Assembly: GCA_040080835.1 (NCBI GenBank)
Contig: JBEBHP010000017.1
Coordinates: 42,006 to 106,005 of the forward strand
DNA from: SZUA-430 sp040080835
GTDB lineage: Bacteria > Pseudomonadota > Alphaproteobacteria > Micropepsales > Micropepsaceae
Length of the DNA: 64,000 nt
Direction: 5' to 3'
Under the pieces are notes generated by a model. The model saw only the letters and a list, made by a program, of their open reading frames with translations. It was not told the DNA's origin and did not search any database. This document shows, piece by piece, positions 53,984 to 63,592 of the stretch (position 1 is the first letter of the stretch; the number at the start of each line of letters is the position of its first letter). The translations under genes were made by a program, and so were the position numbers.

Positions 53984-55401
53984 CCAAACCACGACAAGAA
54001 TCGAACCAGGGCACGCATCTTCCCCGAGAACACAGTTGGCGTAAAATAGGCGCCTGCAACACGTTTGGAGATTTCTCCGATCGTCGGATATGGAGCGACA
54101 AGGCCTGCCATCGTACTCAGCTTTGCTCGCTGCGAAACCGCCATGACCCAAGGTAAAATCAAATCGCCAGCGTGCGGTGCAACAATCGTCGCCCCCATGA
54201 CTCGCCCTTTCGATACTAAGATTTTAACGAGTCCATGAGTTTCGCGCTCCGCTTGAGCGCGGTCATTATCATGAAGCGGCCAACGTGAAACAGCGAAGGA
54301 AATACCCTTTTCTTTGGCCAGCGCTTCCGTAAGGCCCACATGGGCAAGCTCGGGGTCGGTGTATGTGCACCACGGTACCGCTGATGTATCGGCTTTGGTT
54401 GGAATTTTGAACAATACCCGCCGGATGATGATGCCGGCGTGATAGTTCGCAACATGTGTGAATTGTAGTCCACCCACCACATCGCCGATCGCGTAAACGC
54501 GTGGGTTCGCAGTGCGCAGGCTACCGTCGACTTCGATGCCCCGACGCGAGTATTTTATGCCAGCTACGTCAAGATTGAGATCGCTGAGGTTTGCCAGCCG
54601 CCCGACTGCCATTAAGATGTGCGAACCGGCGATGACCTCACTCTTGCCATCGTGCATGATCGTGACTGCCACAACATTGTCGGTCTTCGCCATGGCGCTG
54701 ACAGCCGAATTCTCACGAATGATGACGCCGTCTCGCCCCAGGGCCTGACGCACCACCGCCACGGCCTCTGGATCGTCCTTCGGCATGATCTGTTTGGCCT
54801 CGAGGACCGTGACCTTGGCTCCGAGCCTGCGATGAGCGTGCGCCATTTCGATGCCGATCGGACCGCCCCCGATCACGATCAAATGCTCCGGCAAAACCAA
54901 GTTGTCGAAGATTGTCTCGTTGGTAAAATAGGGCGTCTGCTCCAACCCCGGTATTGGCGGTTTGAGCGGCGAAGAGCCAGTGGCGATGACAAAATGCTTG
55001 GCGGCAATACGATACTTGCCTGCCTCGATCTCGCCATCAGACACGAACCGTCCAGTTGCCTTGACGACGCGAACACCCAATTTCTCGAATCGTTCGACTG
55101 AATCGTTGTGCTCGATTGCTGCGATTACCTCACGCACATGTTGCATCACGCGTGGGAAGTCGGTTTTGGGCTCGCTTGCGTCAACACCAAACTCCCGAGC
55201 GCGGCGAATGGCATGCGCGTGATAGGCCGCAGCGATGAGCGCCTTGGACGGCACACACCCGTAGTTCAGACAATCGCCACCCATTTTGTGACGCTCCACC
55301 AATACAACTTTTCGCCCCAGTTGAGCCGCCGCAAAGGCAACCGATAGACCGCCAGAACCCGCACCGATAATGCAGATATCGGCAGTAATATGCTCAGCCA
55401 T
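53980..55401 (-). CDS. MerA-like FAD-dependent disulfide oxidoreductase
   Basis: 473 residues. It has the same two-dinucleotide fold as MerA: GAGSGG near residue 15, GGDCLNYGCVPSKAL with Cys44/Cys49, and GGGPIGIE. It lacks the C-terminal Cys pair of MerA, and the family His-Pro motif near the end is replaced by YPTIGE. This fits the dihydrolipoamide-dehydrogenase-like group that usually accompanies TVP38 membrane proteins. It overlaps merA tail-to-tail by four bases. It heads no operon but ends the PiT/DUF547/TVP38 run. Confidence 0.88.
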   Translation of the reverse strand: MAEHITADICIIGAGSGGLSVAFAAAQLGRKVVLVERHKMGGDCLNYGCVPSKALIAAAYHAHAIRRAREFGVDASEPKTDFPRVMQHVREVIAAIEHNDSVERFEKLGVRVVKATGRFVSDGEIEAGKYRIAAKHFVIATGSSPLKPPIPGLEQTPYFTNETIFDNLVLPEHLIVIGGGPIGIEMAHAHRRLGAKVTVLEAKQIMPKDDPEAVAVVRQALGRDGVIIRENSAVSAMAKTDNVVAVTIMHDGKSEVIAGSHILMAVGRLANLSDLNLDVAGIKYSRRGIEVDGSLRTANPRVYAIGDVVGGLQFTHVANYHAGIIIRRVLFKIPTKADTSAVPWCTYTDPELAHVGLTEALAKEKGISFAVSRWPLHDNDRAQAERETHGLVKILVSKGRVMGATIVAPHAGDLILPWVMAVSQRAKLSTMAGLVAPYPTIGEISKRVAGAYFTPTVFSGKMRALVRFLSWFG

Positions 55402-55410
55402 GGTGATCTG

Positions 55411-56151
55411 TTACGCCTTGGATTTGGATGATGTCAGCTTGCGATAAACGACAGGCACCAGCGCCAACGCCGCAAGCCCAACGATGGGTAAAATGAATTG
55501 AGGTTGCAGAATAATGGAGAAATCCGGGCGCTGCCCTGCATCAAACAACGCGTTCAACCCGGCTCCTACGCTTGCGTAAACGAATGAACCAGGAATGATG
55601 CCAATCAATGTTGCCGCTACGTAGGTTCGCGCGCGAACACCGAAAAATGCCGGTGCCAGATTCACCAACCAGAATGGAAACAGCGGCACCAACCGAAGCA
55701 CCAAAAGGTAACTGAATGCGTTTGTCCGAAGTCCATCCTCCATCGCTTTGAACCGCTGACCAAGGCGCTGTCGTAGAGCATCGCCAATGGCCGCTTTCGC
55801 CGCCAGAAACGTAAAGGTCGCCCCGATCGTTGCACCGATCACGACCCACATTGTGCCAAATATGGTTCCAAACAAAAGGCCACCGGTTATCGTGAAGAGC
55901 GACGCGATCGGCAGAGAGAATGCAACCACGAACGCGTAAATGATCACGAAGTAAATCACAGCTTCGATCCGATGGGCCAAAACCCAAGTGCTGAGCACTT
56001 CTCGGTTATCCTTGAGCACGTCAAGCGTGAGATACCTGTTGAGGCCGAGAGCAAAGAACGCAGCCAGTCCGGCTACTAGAATCAGAAATGGCGCCGCCCT
56101 TGCCAGCGACAATCCTTGCTTTGGCACGAGCACTTGAGTGTCGTTGTTCAT
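55411..56151 (-). CDS. TVP38/TMEM64 (DedA-superfamily) membrane protein
   Basis: 246 residues with about six hydrophobic segments. The VTT-domain core ITGGLLFGTIFGTMWVVIGA and RLVPLFPFWLVNLAPAFFG is diagnostic. These proteins are thought to move lipids or ions across the inner membrane. It precedes the MerA-like flavoprotein by nine bases, a common pairing. The DUF547 gene is six bases upstream. Confidence 0.92.
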   Translation of the reverse strand: MNNDTQVLVPKQGLSLARAAPFLILVAGLAAFFALGLNRYLTLDVLKDNREVLSTWVLAHRIEAVIYFVIIYAFVVAFSLPIASLFTITGGLLFGTIFGTMWVVIGATIGATFTFLAAKAAIGDALRQRLGQRFKAMEDGLRTNAFSYLLVLRLVPLFPFWLVNLAPAFFGVRARTYVAATLIGIIPGSFVYASVGAGLNALFDAGQRPDFSIILQPQFILPIVGLAALALVPVVYRKLTSSKSKA

Positions 56152-56157
56152 TCGAAA

Positions 56158-56991
56158 CTATCTCGCCTCGTTGATTGACCAATCGTAGTCATACCCGCTG
56201 ATCGACTGAACCCGATCAAGTTGAGCCTTCAACGCGGGCTCTGCATATTTTTTGAGATGGCTAAGCAGTTGCGCCTGGTTCGTTCCGAAATCGACCACAA
56301 ACCAGGAATAGATCTTGGACAGTTGTACGGTGGTCCCAGCCACTCTAACGCCGCGGGGATGGTTGATATAGTCGTGCGCCCCTTGCGTAAGCAGGGTATC
56401 GAGACTCGCACCCGTGAACGCAACCGGCATCAGATTGGGACAGCCGATCGATGCGCAGTTGACCGAATAGTGGACGCGAGGATCGTGCCACACCTTACGC
56501 AGGATATCGTGCTCGATGTTATCGAGTGAAAGCTGCTTGCCTTCGACAGTCACAAGCGGCTTGCTCCACGGTCCCGAAGCGAACAAGCTGCCGCCAAGCG
56601 AAATGTCCTTGATCGACTTCACGGGAAAATGACTCAGGACCACATCGATCGTGACGGCATTATAGAGATTGGCCCAGAATGCACGCTGCTCGTCGCTCTT
56701 TAAGCTCGTCACCTTCACAGTCTGAAGGTTTCGAATGTATTGCTTCAAACTCTGTTTGTCGGCAATCGCCACCTTGGCGTACGTGACACGATTTATGCCG
56801 TCTTGAGACCGAACGATATATTTTCCGAGAAACGCGCTCCAGGCATTATGATCGATGACAACGGTCGACGCTGGATTGTTGGCTTTGAAATAGTCATCAA
56901 GTTCGGCGGCCGAAGCCATCGTCGTAAACGCCAAGCCAACAACACCGAACATCGACGCTATCGTTGTACGCCTGGAAAGCAAGTTTGCCAT
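56158..56991 (-). CDS. DUF547 exported protein
   Basis: 277 residues. A Tat-like head (LLSRRTTIASMFGVVGLAF) with a signal peptide ends at ASAA. The DUF547 domain has FWANLYNAVTIDVVL and VHYSVNCASIGCPNL, the conserved Cys motif. GGAGG lies seven bases before the chosen start at 56991. The function is unknown; the family often travels with TVP38 and flavoprotein genes, as here. Confidence 0.87.
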   Translation of the reverse strand: MANLLSRRTTIASMFGVVGLAFTTMASAAELDDYFKANNPASTVVIDHNAWSAFLGKYIVRSQDGINRVTYAKVAIADKQSLKQYIRNLQTVKVTSLKSDEQRAFWANLYNAVTIDVVLSHFPVKSIKDISLGGSLFASGPWSKPLVTVEGKQLSLDNIEHDILRKVWHDPRVHYSVNCASIGCPNLMPVAFTGASLDTLLTQGAHDYINHPRGVRVAGTTVQLSKIYSWFVVDFGTNQAQLLSHLKKYAEPALKAQLDRVQSISGYDYDWSINEAR

Positions 56992-57106
56992 AGTGGCCTC
57001 CTTCAAGAACAATTTGTTGATTGACCGGGGATAAGTCGGAATATTCGAAGCCGCTTGAACTTTTTGCGCAGCAACGTCTAGCCGCAATGAACACCAAGCG
57101 GGCATC

Positions 57107-58219
57107 TCAATGGATCGCCAAATAGATGACGGCGCTGGCAGCAAGAGCCATAGGCAGCGTCAGCAACCACGATGAAACAATCATGCTGATCACACGCCAA
57201 TCAGCGCCACCCTTGGTCGCGGCCAGTCCAAACAAGCTGCCAACGGAAACATGCGTTGTTGAAACTGGAAGGCCTGCGAGCGAGGCCGAGACGACAAGTC
57301 CGCTCGTCACCGTATTGGCCAGCGCACCTTCCGCCTCGTGAATCGGTAAGATTCGCGTCGCGAGCGTTTGTGCGATGCGCCGGGAATGCATCAAACCACC
57401 GGCGGCCATCGCCAACGCGATCAGCACGGTGCTTGTTTGCAAGTCGACCGCCTGAGCTGCCAACGCAACACCGACGATCTTCGGTGCGTCGTTGGTGCCA
57501 CGCGCGAAGCTCACTGCACCTGCGCTCAAGAAATGGATTGCGCGCAGCGCCGGCGTGACTTCGGCACGAACAAGAGCACGCACTGGCTGCAGCGCTTCCT
57601 CCGTGCATTCCGACGCATCACCGGTAACAATTGATACGCTGCGACCACTCACCAACGCGCCACCACTGGACGATACGATTGCGTCATCTGCCAAACAGAC
57701 ACACCCGCTTTGCCCGATGCCAGAGCGGCGCGACAACCAAGCAAATACAGGATGAAGGCCCATGACTAGCATCACCGACAAAAATGGACTGAGCGCCAAT
57801 GGCAGTAAAAAGCCTCCACCTAACGCGGAGAAGTTCAACGAAGACTCTGATGCCATAAGTCCAGCCCCCGCGAGTGCACCGATGAGGCTATGTGTCGTTG
57901 ATATGGGAATGCCGAGAAGCGCTGCTGCGAAGACGGTGAACGCCGCACCAAATGCGGCTGCAATCATGAAGCCTTTGTCGGCCAACACCGCCGTCGGAAC
58001 GAGACCCTTTCCAGAAAACGCCGAGACCAAGTCCTGCGCGAAGACCGCTGCCACGAGCGATCCCGCCAGCGTGGTCACAACGGCCCAGCATAACGCCACT
58101 TTGTAGCTGCTGATACCGCTTCCATAGAGCGTCGCAACGCCCTTAAACGTGTCGTTGGCGCCATTTGCATAGGACACCGCCAGTATAGCGACCAACAGGA
58201 GAAGGCCGCTGGTCAACAT
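57107..58219 (-). CDS. PiT-family inorganic phosphate transporter
   Basis: 370 residues. Both PiT signatures are present: YANGANDTFKGVATLYGSG near the N-terminus and FARGTNDAPKIVGVALAA in the second half, with SISTTHSLIGA-like and PVSTTHVSVG loops. It imports phosphate, possibly as a metal-phosphate complex, by ion symport. The cytoplasmic loop (residues about 160 to 215) has three Cys (GCVCLADD, SECTEE). Its neighbours suggest metal stress. Confidence 0.9.
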   Translation of the reverse strand: MLTSGLLLLVAILAVSYANGANDTFKGVATLYGSGISSYKVALCWAVVTTLAGSLVAAVFAQDLVSAFSGKGLVPTAVLADKGFMIAAAFGAAFTVFAAALLGIPISTTHSLIGALAGAGLMASESSLNFSALGGGFLLPLALSPFLSVMLVMGLHPVFAWLSRRSGIGQSGCVCLADDAIVSSSGGALVSGRSVSIVTGDASECTEEALQPVRALVRAEVTPALRAIHFLSAGAVSFARGTNDAPKIVGVALAAQAVDLQTSTVLIALAMAAGGLMHSRRIAQTLATRILPIHEAEGALANTVTSGLVVSASLAGLPVSTTHVSVGSLFGLAATKGGADWRVISMIVSSWLLTLPMALAASAVIYLAIH

Positions 58220-59096
58220 CTGTCACGTCCTGTTACATTTCGTGATCCAGTGACACTTCGAGACATGGAATTCATCGGCGTCGGGTCTTTCGGTATGAAT
58301 TTGTGAGGCAGAACGCTTGCTCGGCTCGAAATAGCGAGATTAGCAAATGGGAAATGAACCATCTCTCAGGTGGATGTTCGCCAGAAGCATTGACCAAGTT
58401 GCGAAGCCCTTGATCACGAGTCCGTGAGCGCATCATCCGTATTCAGGCTCGTAACTTTTGAAGTGTTCTACAAAGGCGCCCCTACTTTGGTCGCAACCAG
58501 AACCGGTGCAGCAGTCTCTCGCGAGTAGCTTCGCCCACGCGTTTCTTTTCGCCGGCGCGAGCTACAAGTCTCGATGAAACTGATTTCGAATTCGCGAAAG
58601 CGCCGTGTTCTCTTCGATCATCGAAGAGTTGCGATCTCTGGCGGAATTCGTGCGGCACTTGCTTCACAACCGCGTGATCTGCGCAACTTCGAGGGCGTCC
58701 CAGCGAACTACCAAGTGCGAGGCGCAGTGCCGCGAAGTCGACGTCTCCAATCCCTGCAAACACTCGCGGGCGTCTCGCACCAGATCTTATAGGCGCCAGT
58801 TCCGTTGCAACACCTCAAACGCAACGCCCAACGTGGAGGATGGAAATTTTGAAGTGTATCCCCATCTACCCATTAGTGCAGTGATTGAACACTCAATGGT
58901 TCCCGCGTCGCGCACAAATTTGGCAGCAATTTTGCGCACAGTCATATGTTCAATTTCTTTGCTGAACGTGCCGCTTGTTGATTTCGTCGCTCGAGTGATT
59001 GCCGACTCGGCGGATGCGAGTCGGCAGCGACTTCGGTTCTCTGGGCAATCCTTGCGCGGCATGTTGACAGTTGTCGCAGGTACAACCCTTCATCCT
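58220..59096. other. Long gap before the patatin lipoprotein, with a hairpin
   Basis: About 877 bases without a convincing gene. The patatin frame is open back to 58605, but the extra 164 residues are Arg/Ser-rich with no domain and no signal peptide. A perfect ten-base-pair inverted repeat TGCCGACTCG / CGAGTCGGCA with a seven-base loop lies at 59000 to 59026. It may be a leader hairpin. No RNA family recognised. Confidence 0.4.
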
Positions 59097-60461
59097 ATGT
59101 TGAATGCGGCGTCACTTTCGCTATTGCTTTTGCTCGTCCTCTCCGCCTGCTCGACAAGAGAGTGGAACGTTCCCCTTATGGAGGCGGACGCAGCATCGCG
59201 CTATGACTTCAATAACAACCTTCCGCGCAGAAACAACTCACAACGCGTTTTCGTCGTGCTGGCGTTCTCGGGTGGCGGAACCCGCGCTGCCGCATTCTCT
59301 TACGGTGTTCTCAAGGGATTGAGGAACACAGACATTCAGATCGACGGACGCCATCGCCGCCTCCTTGACGAGGTTGATGTCATTTCTTCTGTGTCTGGTG
59401 GCAGCTTCACGGCTGCGTATTACGGTCTTTTTGGCAACCGGATATTCGACGACTACGAGCACAAATTTCTCAAGCGCGACGTTAGTGGAGACATGATCGC
59501 TCGATTACTTGATCCGACCGCTCTGGCGTCTTTGACGTCCTCGCACTACAACAGAGGCGACCTGGCAGCATCATGGCTTGCGGACAATCTGTTCGAGCAC
59601 AAGACATTTGCTGACATGTCGCATGAGCCACGGCCGTTTGTCATTATCAATGCCAGCGATCTGAACACCGGCTTAACGTTTTCGTTTGTCCAACAGCAGT
59701 TCGATTTTCTGTGCTCTAACCTCAAACCATATCCTGTGGCCAACGCCGTGATGGCATCTGCTGCCATGCCGGTAATTTTCGCACCTGTTGCGGTGCGCAA
59801 CTTTGATACCAATTGCCGCGAACGCAACGAGTCGTGGGTGCCAGCGGTCTTGAAGCGTCGAGACCTCTTCACGCGCGAATATCAGGTCGCAAGAGGACTC
59901 TCGCGCTATTTCGATCCTCGCACTCTTCCGATCGTTCGCCTCGTCGACGGTGGGGTCACCGACAATCTCGGTGTCCGTGGCTCAATGATGAGCCCGGTCG
60001 CCCATTACGGCAATGTGGCCGACATGGCAGGCGCCTTCTCTCACGAAGCTCTCGACAAAGTCACTGATGTGCTGGTCGTCGTTGCGAACGCTCAAATCTA
60101 CGGCGATTACGATTGGTCTCGAAGGGGATCAGACCCTGGCATTACCGAGATGCTATATAGCTCCTTCGACTCTGCCGTTGATATTCTCAGTACCGAGACC
60201 GTGTCACTTGCGAAAAGCGGCTTCCAGATGTGGGCCGATCAGATCAACGCGCGTCGAAAGCCCGGCACAAAAAAGGTTCTGGTTAATTTCGCAACGCTTA
60301 CCTTCGACGGCATATCAGATTCAAAGACGCGGGCGCGCTTCAACGCCATTCCCACAACCCTCGCCCTGCCTGCACGCGACGTTGATGATCTTCAAAAGCT
60401 TGCCGAGGATCTGTTGTCGCAATCCGATGAATACCAACGTTTCGTAGAGTCTCTTCGTTGA
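59097..60461 (+). CDS. Patatin-like phospholipase lipoprotein
   Basis: 454 residues. The start at 59097 gives a lipoprotein signal with lipobox LSAC (Cys18). The patatin domain has the oxyanion loop FSGGGTRAAAF, nucleophile elbow SSVSGGSFTAAYY (G-x-S-x-G with Ser in VSGGS) and catalytic Asp in VDGGVTDNLG. It should hydrolyse acyl lipids at the membrane surface or in the periplasm. ATG at 59061 is an alternative start. It differs from the membrane-spanning patatin at 18 kb. Confidence 0.87.
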   Translation: MLNAASLSLLLLLVLSACSTREWNVPLMEADAASRYDFNNNLPRRNNSQRVFVVLAFSGGGTRAAAFSYGVLKGLRNTDIQIDGRHRRLLDEVDVISSVSGGSFTAAYYGLFGNRIFDDYEHKFLKRDVSGDMIARLLDPTALASLTSSHYNRGDLAASWLADNLFEHKTFADMSHEPRPFVIINASDLNTGLTFSFVQQQFDFLCSNLKPYPVANAVMASAAMPVIFAPVAVRNFDTNCRERNESWVPAVLKRRDLFTREYQVARGLSRYFDPRTLPIVRLVDGGVTDNLGVRGSMMSPVAHYGNVADMAGAFSHEALDKVTDVLVVVANAQIYGDYDWSRRGSDPGITEMLYSSFDSAVDILSTETVSLAKSGFQMWADQINARRKPGTKKVLVNFATLTFDGISDSKTRARFNAIPTTLALPARDVDDLQKLAEDLLSQSDEYQRFVESLR

Positions 60462-60597
60462 ACCACTCGGCACTGGGGCCTACAAGATGATCCTCTAAAC
60501 TGTTTCGCAAAGTTGATATCTTGGGCCTCACCCTATGATGCGGCAACAGGATTCCCGCGTTGCATCGTATACTAACGGCGTATAGGGAAAATTGCCA

Positions 60598-61200
60598 ATG
60601 AAGAGTGCAACTGGAAACTCGCTGATTGTGGCCGCACTCGCTTGGTCCACCATACTGAATGCTGCACCGCTGCCTGCTGAGTTCGATCCAGATCAAATTC
60701 AACGGCTTAAGCGTGGAGATGTCATCATTTCAGTTGACGGGTCCGCGATTGGAGATAGCGCTCACGTGTTGGCAGCGATTGACGTGCCAATGCCAGCCCA
60801 GGCCATTTGGCCGATCATGACCGACTGCAATCGAGCGCCGAGCTACGTGCCGAACTTGATCTCTTGCCGGATTCTTGAGCGAGCCCCAAATGGTGATTGG
60901 GATATAAGAGAGCACTTAAGCTCACCCGGATGGCTCTTGCCTAATTTTCGAACAGTCTTTCGCTCCGACTACGAGATCAACCGCCGTGTCCATTTCTCTC
61001 GTGTCGCTGGTGACTTGCGAAAATCTGAAGGTGAATGGCTGCTTCTTCCGATAGACGAAGGCCGTGCCACGCGCGTCATTTACACTGTGGACACTGAATA
61101 CCGCAGTTGGATTCCGAATGCCTGGATGCACGATTACCTCGCGGACGAGATTTCAAACATATTGAATGCGCTGAGACATGAATGCCTAAAGAGCAAATGA
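60598..61200 (+). CDS. SRPBCC/START-like exported protein
   Basis: 200 residues. A signal peptide (LIVAALAWSTILNAAPLPA) is followed by a START/Coq10-type helix-grip domain with IDVPMPAQAIWPIMTDCNRA and SPGWLLPNFRTVFRSDYEI. It probably binds a lipid or other hydrophobic ligand in the periplasm. The start at 60598 is the first ATG; a TTG two codons earlier is in frame. It follows the patatin lipoprotein and may act with it on lipids. Confidence 0.72.
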   Translation: MKSATGNSLIVAALAWSTILNAAPLPAEFDPDQIQRLKRGDVIISVDGSAIGDSAHVLAAIDVPMPAQAIWPIMTDCNRAPSYVPNLISCRILERAPNGDWDIREHLSSPGWLLPNFRTVFRSDYEINRRVHFSRVAGDLRKSEGEWLLLPIDEGRATRVIYTVDTEYRSWIPNAWMHDYLADEISNILNALRHECLKSK

Positions 61201-61408
61201 CGCGGGTATCCGGACAAGAGTTGTGATCGAAATGGCGCGTCAGGTGCCGACCGAGTAGCGGTCCGTGCGATCAAACCGATTGCCGGTGGGCACGGCGCCG
61301 AAATCACGCGATGACGGTAATTCGGCCGACCCAGAGCACTCAGTGAAGCGACGAAAGAAGACCGTACCATCATTGCGTCCAGCACACCGCGCAATGCATC
61401 GCAGTCAA

Positions 61409-62320
61409 TCAGGTCCCTGGGTCAACCCGATCGAGTACCGCCTTAAGTCGTGGGGCGGCGAAGTCGATAAAGGCGCGGATCTTCGGCGCAACGAGTCTGG
61501 CTTGTAGGTAGACGAGATGAACGGGTCTTGGCAGTGGCATGACCTCGTCAAGGACGGAGACCAGTTTGCCTTCTCGGATCTTGCCATGGACCATGTAAGA
61601 GAGAGCAATCGTGATCCCTTGATCCATTTCTGCAGCCTGGATTGCGGCGAGTGCGTCGTTGATCTCTAGCGTCGGATTGAGCATCGTGCTTTTCTGGCTC
61701 TGCTTATCATTGAATCGCCATTCGCGATTGGGCATCAAGCCCGTGAATGCAATCACCGAGTGAAGTTTTAGATCTGCGGGGACAGTGGGAGTTCCTCGCC
61801 GGGACAAGTAGGCGGGGCTTGCGACGAGGATACGGCGCACGGCTCCAATCCGCTTCGCGATCAGATTTGAATCCGGCAAGGGTCCAATCCGCACCGCCAA
61901 GTCAATGCCTTCCTCGGTGAGATTCGCTATTCGGTCCAAGAGCAGCACCGATGCCGTGACGCGTGGATGCCTTTCGAGGAAGTCGAATACGACCGGCACC
62001 AAAGCTGATCGACCGAAGGTGACTGACGCGGTGATTGTGAGATGTCCCTGCGGCGCTGCTGTTTCCCCGGCGGCTTCCTTCTCAGCCATATTCACGTCCG
62101 CCAGGATTCGCTTGGCGCTTTCCAATAAGCGCAGACCCACATCCGTGATCGTCAGGCTACGGGTCGTGCGGTTGAAGACGCGGGCACCGAGTCGGTCTTC
62201 GAGCGCAGAAACCGCCCGGGTCACTGCGGCGGGAGAGAGGCGGAGGCGGTTTGCGGCCTTGGCGAAACCGCCAGCGTCAGCGACCGCGGCAAAGACTTCC
62301 AGCTCATGCAAACGATCCAT
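61409..62320 (-). CDS. LysR-family transcriptional regulator
   Basis: 303 residues. The N-terminal winged helix (LEVFAAVADAGGFAKAANRL, LSPAAVTRAVSALED) is followed by a periplasmic-binding-like effector domain. It is of the CrgA/AaeR-like group. It is divergent from the AhpD-like operon, with 128 bases between, and likely activates it in response to quinones or another electrophile (inference). Confidence 0.93.
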   Translation of the reverse strand: MDRLHELEVFAAVADAGGFAKAANRLRLSPAAVTRAVSALEDRLGARVFNRTTRSLTITDVGLRLLESAKRILADVNMAEKEAAGETAAPQGHLTITASVTFGRSALVPVVFDFLERHPRVTASVLLLDRIANLTEEGIDLAVRIGPLPDSNLIAKRIGAVRRILVASPAYLSRRGTPTVPADLKLHSVIAFTGLMPNREWRFNDKQSQKSTMLNPTLEINDALAAIQAAEMDQGITIALSYMVHGKIREGKLVSVLDEVMPLPRPVHLVYLQARLVAPKIRAFIDFAAPRLKAVLDRVDPGT

Positions 62321-62448
62321 CTTTTATTCCTTTAAGCGCAATAATGAATTACAATAAGCGAGTATTCTTTCAATACCAACAAGAGCCCATTGTACGGAAG
62401 AGCGGCGTCAAAGCGCGCCGCATCACCAACAAGACAAGGAATGATCAC

Positions 62449-62994
62449 ATGGCTCGCGTTGCTGTCATCGACCCCCAAACCGCCACCGGCGAAACCAAAA
62501 AGCTACTGGACGCCGTCCAGTCGGGACTCGGCATGGTTCCCAACTTCATCCGCCTGCTGGCCAACTCGCCGGCGGCGCTGAACGCGTTCCTCGGGATCCA
62601 CGGGATCGCCAGCGCGGGTTTTTTGGACCCGAAGACGCGCGAGCGCATCGCACTCGCTGTCGCCGAACAGAATGCCTGCCAATACTGCGTCTCGGCGCAC
62701 ACGGCCATCGGTCGCAAAGTCGGCCTCGATAATCAGGAAATACTGGCGAACCGCATGGGCCATTCGTCGGATACCAAGGCGGAAGCCGCGCTGACCTTTG
62801 CGCGCGCCCTCGTCAAGCACACAGGCCAGGTGAGCAAGGCCGAGTTCGATGCCGTTCGCGCGGCCGATCATTCGGACGGTGAGATCATCGAGATCATCAC
62901 GCATGTCGCGATGAACATCTTCACCAACCTGCTCGGCAAGGCAACCCAGGTGGAGATCGATTTTCCGAAGATCGACTTGAACAAGGCGGCCTAA
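62449..62994 (+). CDS. AhpD-like peroxidase (CMD family)
   Basis: 181 residues. RIALAVAEQNACQYCVSAHTAIG has Cys77, Cys80 and His84 of the alkylhydroperoxidase AhpD core. AAGGA lies eight bases before the start at 62449; the longer open frame is promoter sequence. It is the first gene of an operon with the DUF1348 and pyridoxamine-oxidase-fold genes and divergent from LysR. Confidence 0.88.
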   Translation: MARVAVIDPQTATGETKKLLDAVQSGLGMVPNFIRLLANSPAALNAFLGIHGIASAGFLDPKTRERIALAVAEQNACQYCVSAHTAIGRKVGLDNQEILANRMGHSSDTKAEAALTFARALVKHTGQVSKAEFDAVRAADHSDGEIIEIITHVAMNIFTNLLGKATQVEIDFPKIDLNKAA

Positions 62995-63074
62995 AGCCGA
63001 TTGTGCAACCCAACCAACGGACCGGCGCGGCACCCGCCGCGCTGGATCCCCGAACTTGGAGAGAGGAGCCATCA

Positions 63075-63563
63075 ATGAGTGTGACGTCCCACCTCGTCGG
63101 CGCACGCCCACCGCTGCCGCCCTTCACCCGCGAGACTGCGATTCAGAAGGTCCGGATGGCCGAGGACGCCTGGAATACGCGCGACCCGGAGCGCGTGTCG
63201 ATCGCGTACACTGAGCTTGGTTGCTGGCGAAACCGCACAGAGTTTCCGGTCGGTCGCACCGAGATCACTGCGTTCCTGAGGCGAAAATGGGCGCGCGAGC
63301 TCGAATATCGCTTGATCAAGGAGCTGTGGACCTTCGCTGACAACCGCATCGCCGTGCGCTTTGCGTACGAGTGGCGCGATGATGCCAGCAACTGGTTCCG
63401 GAGTCACGGCAACGAGAACTGGGAGTTCGAAGAGCGCGGACTTATGAGCCTACGCTTTGCAAGCATCAACGATCAGTCCATTCGCGAGAGCGAACGGAAG
63501 TTCCGCTGGCTGCAAGGCCCGCGGCCCTCGGACCACCCGGGCCTGTCCGATCTCGCGTTATAA
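63075..63563 (+). CDS. DUF1348 (SnoaL/NTF2-like) protein
   Basis: 162 residues of the nuclear-transport-factor-2 fold. AEDAWNTRDPERVSIAYTE and the Trp-rich RRKWARELEYRLIKELW then RFAYEWRDDASNWFRSHGNENWEF are the DUF1348 signature. The function is unknown. GAGAGGAG precedes the start. It sits in the AhpD-like operon. Confidence 0.88.
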   Translation: MSVTSHLVGARPPLPPFTRETAIQKVRMAEDAWNTRDPERVSIAYTELGCWRNRTEFPVGRTEITAFLRRKWARELEYRLIKELWTFADNRIAVRFAYEWRDDASNWFRSHGNENWEFEERGLMSLRFASINDQSIRESERKFRWLQGPRPSDHPGLSDLAL

Positions 63564-63592
63564 CGCACGGGTTCGGCCCACAGGAGGATGTC

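Noticed and set aside
58605..59096. N-terminal 164-residue extension of the patatin lipoprotein
   Set aside because: No domain or signal is visible, and the lipoprotein signal at 59097 gives a sensible start.
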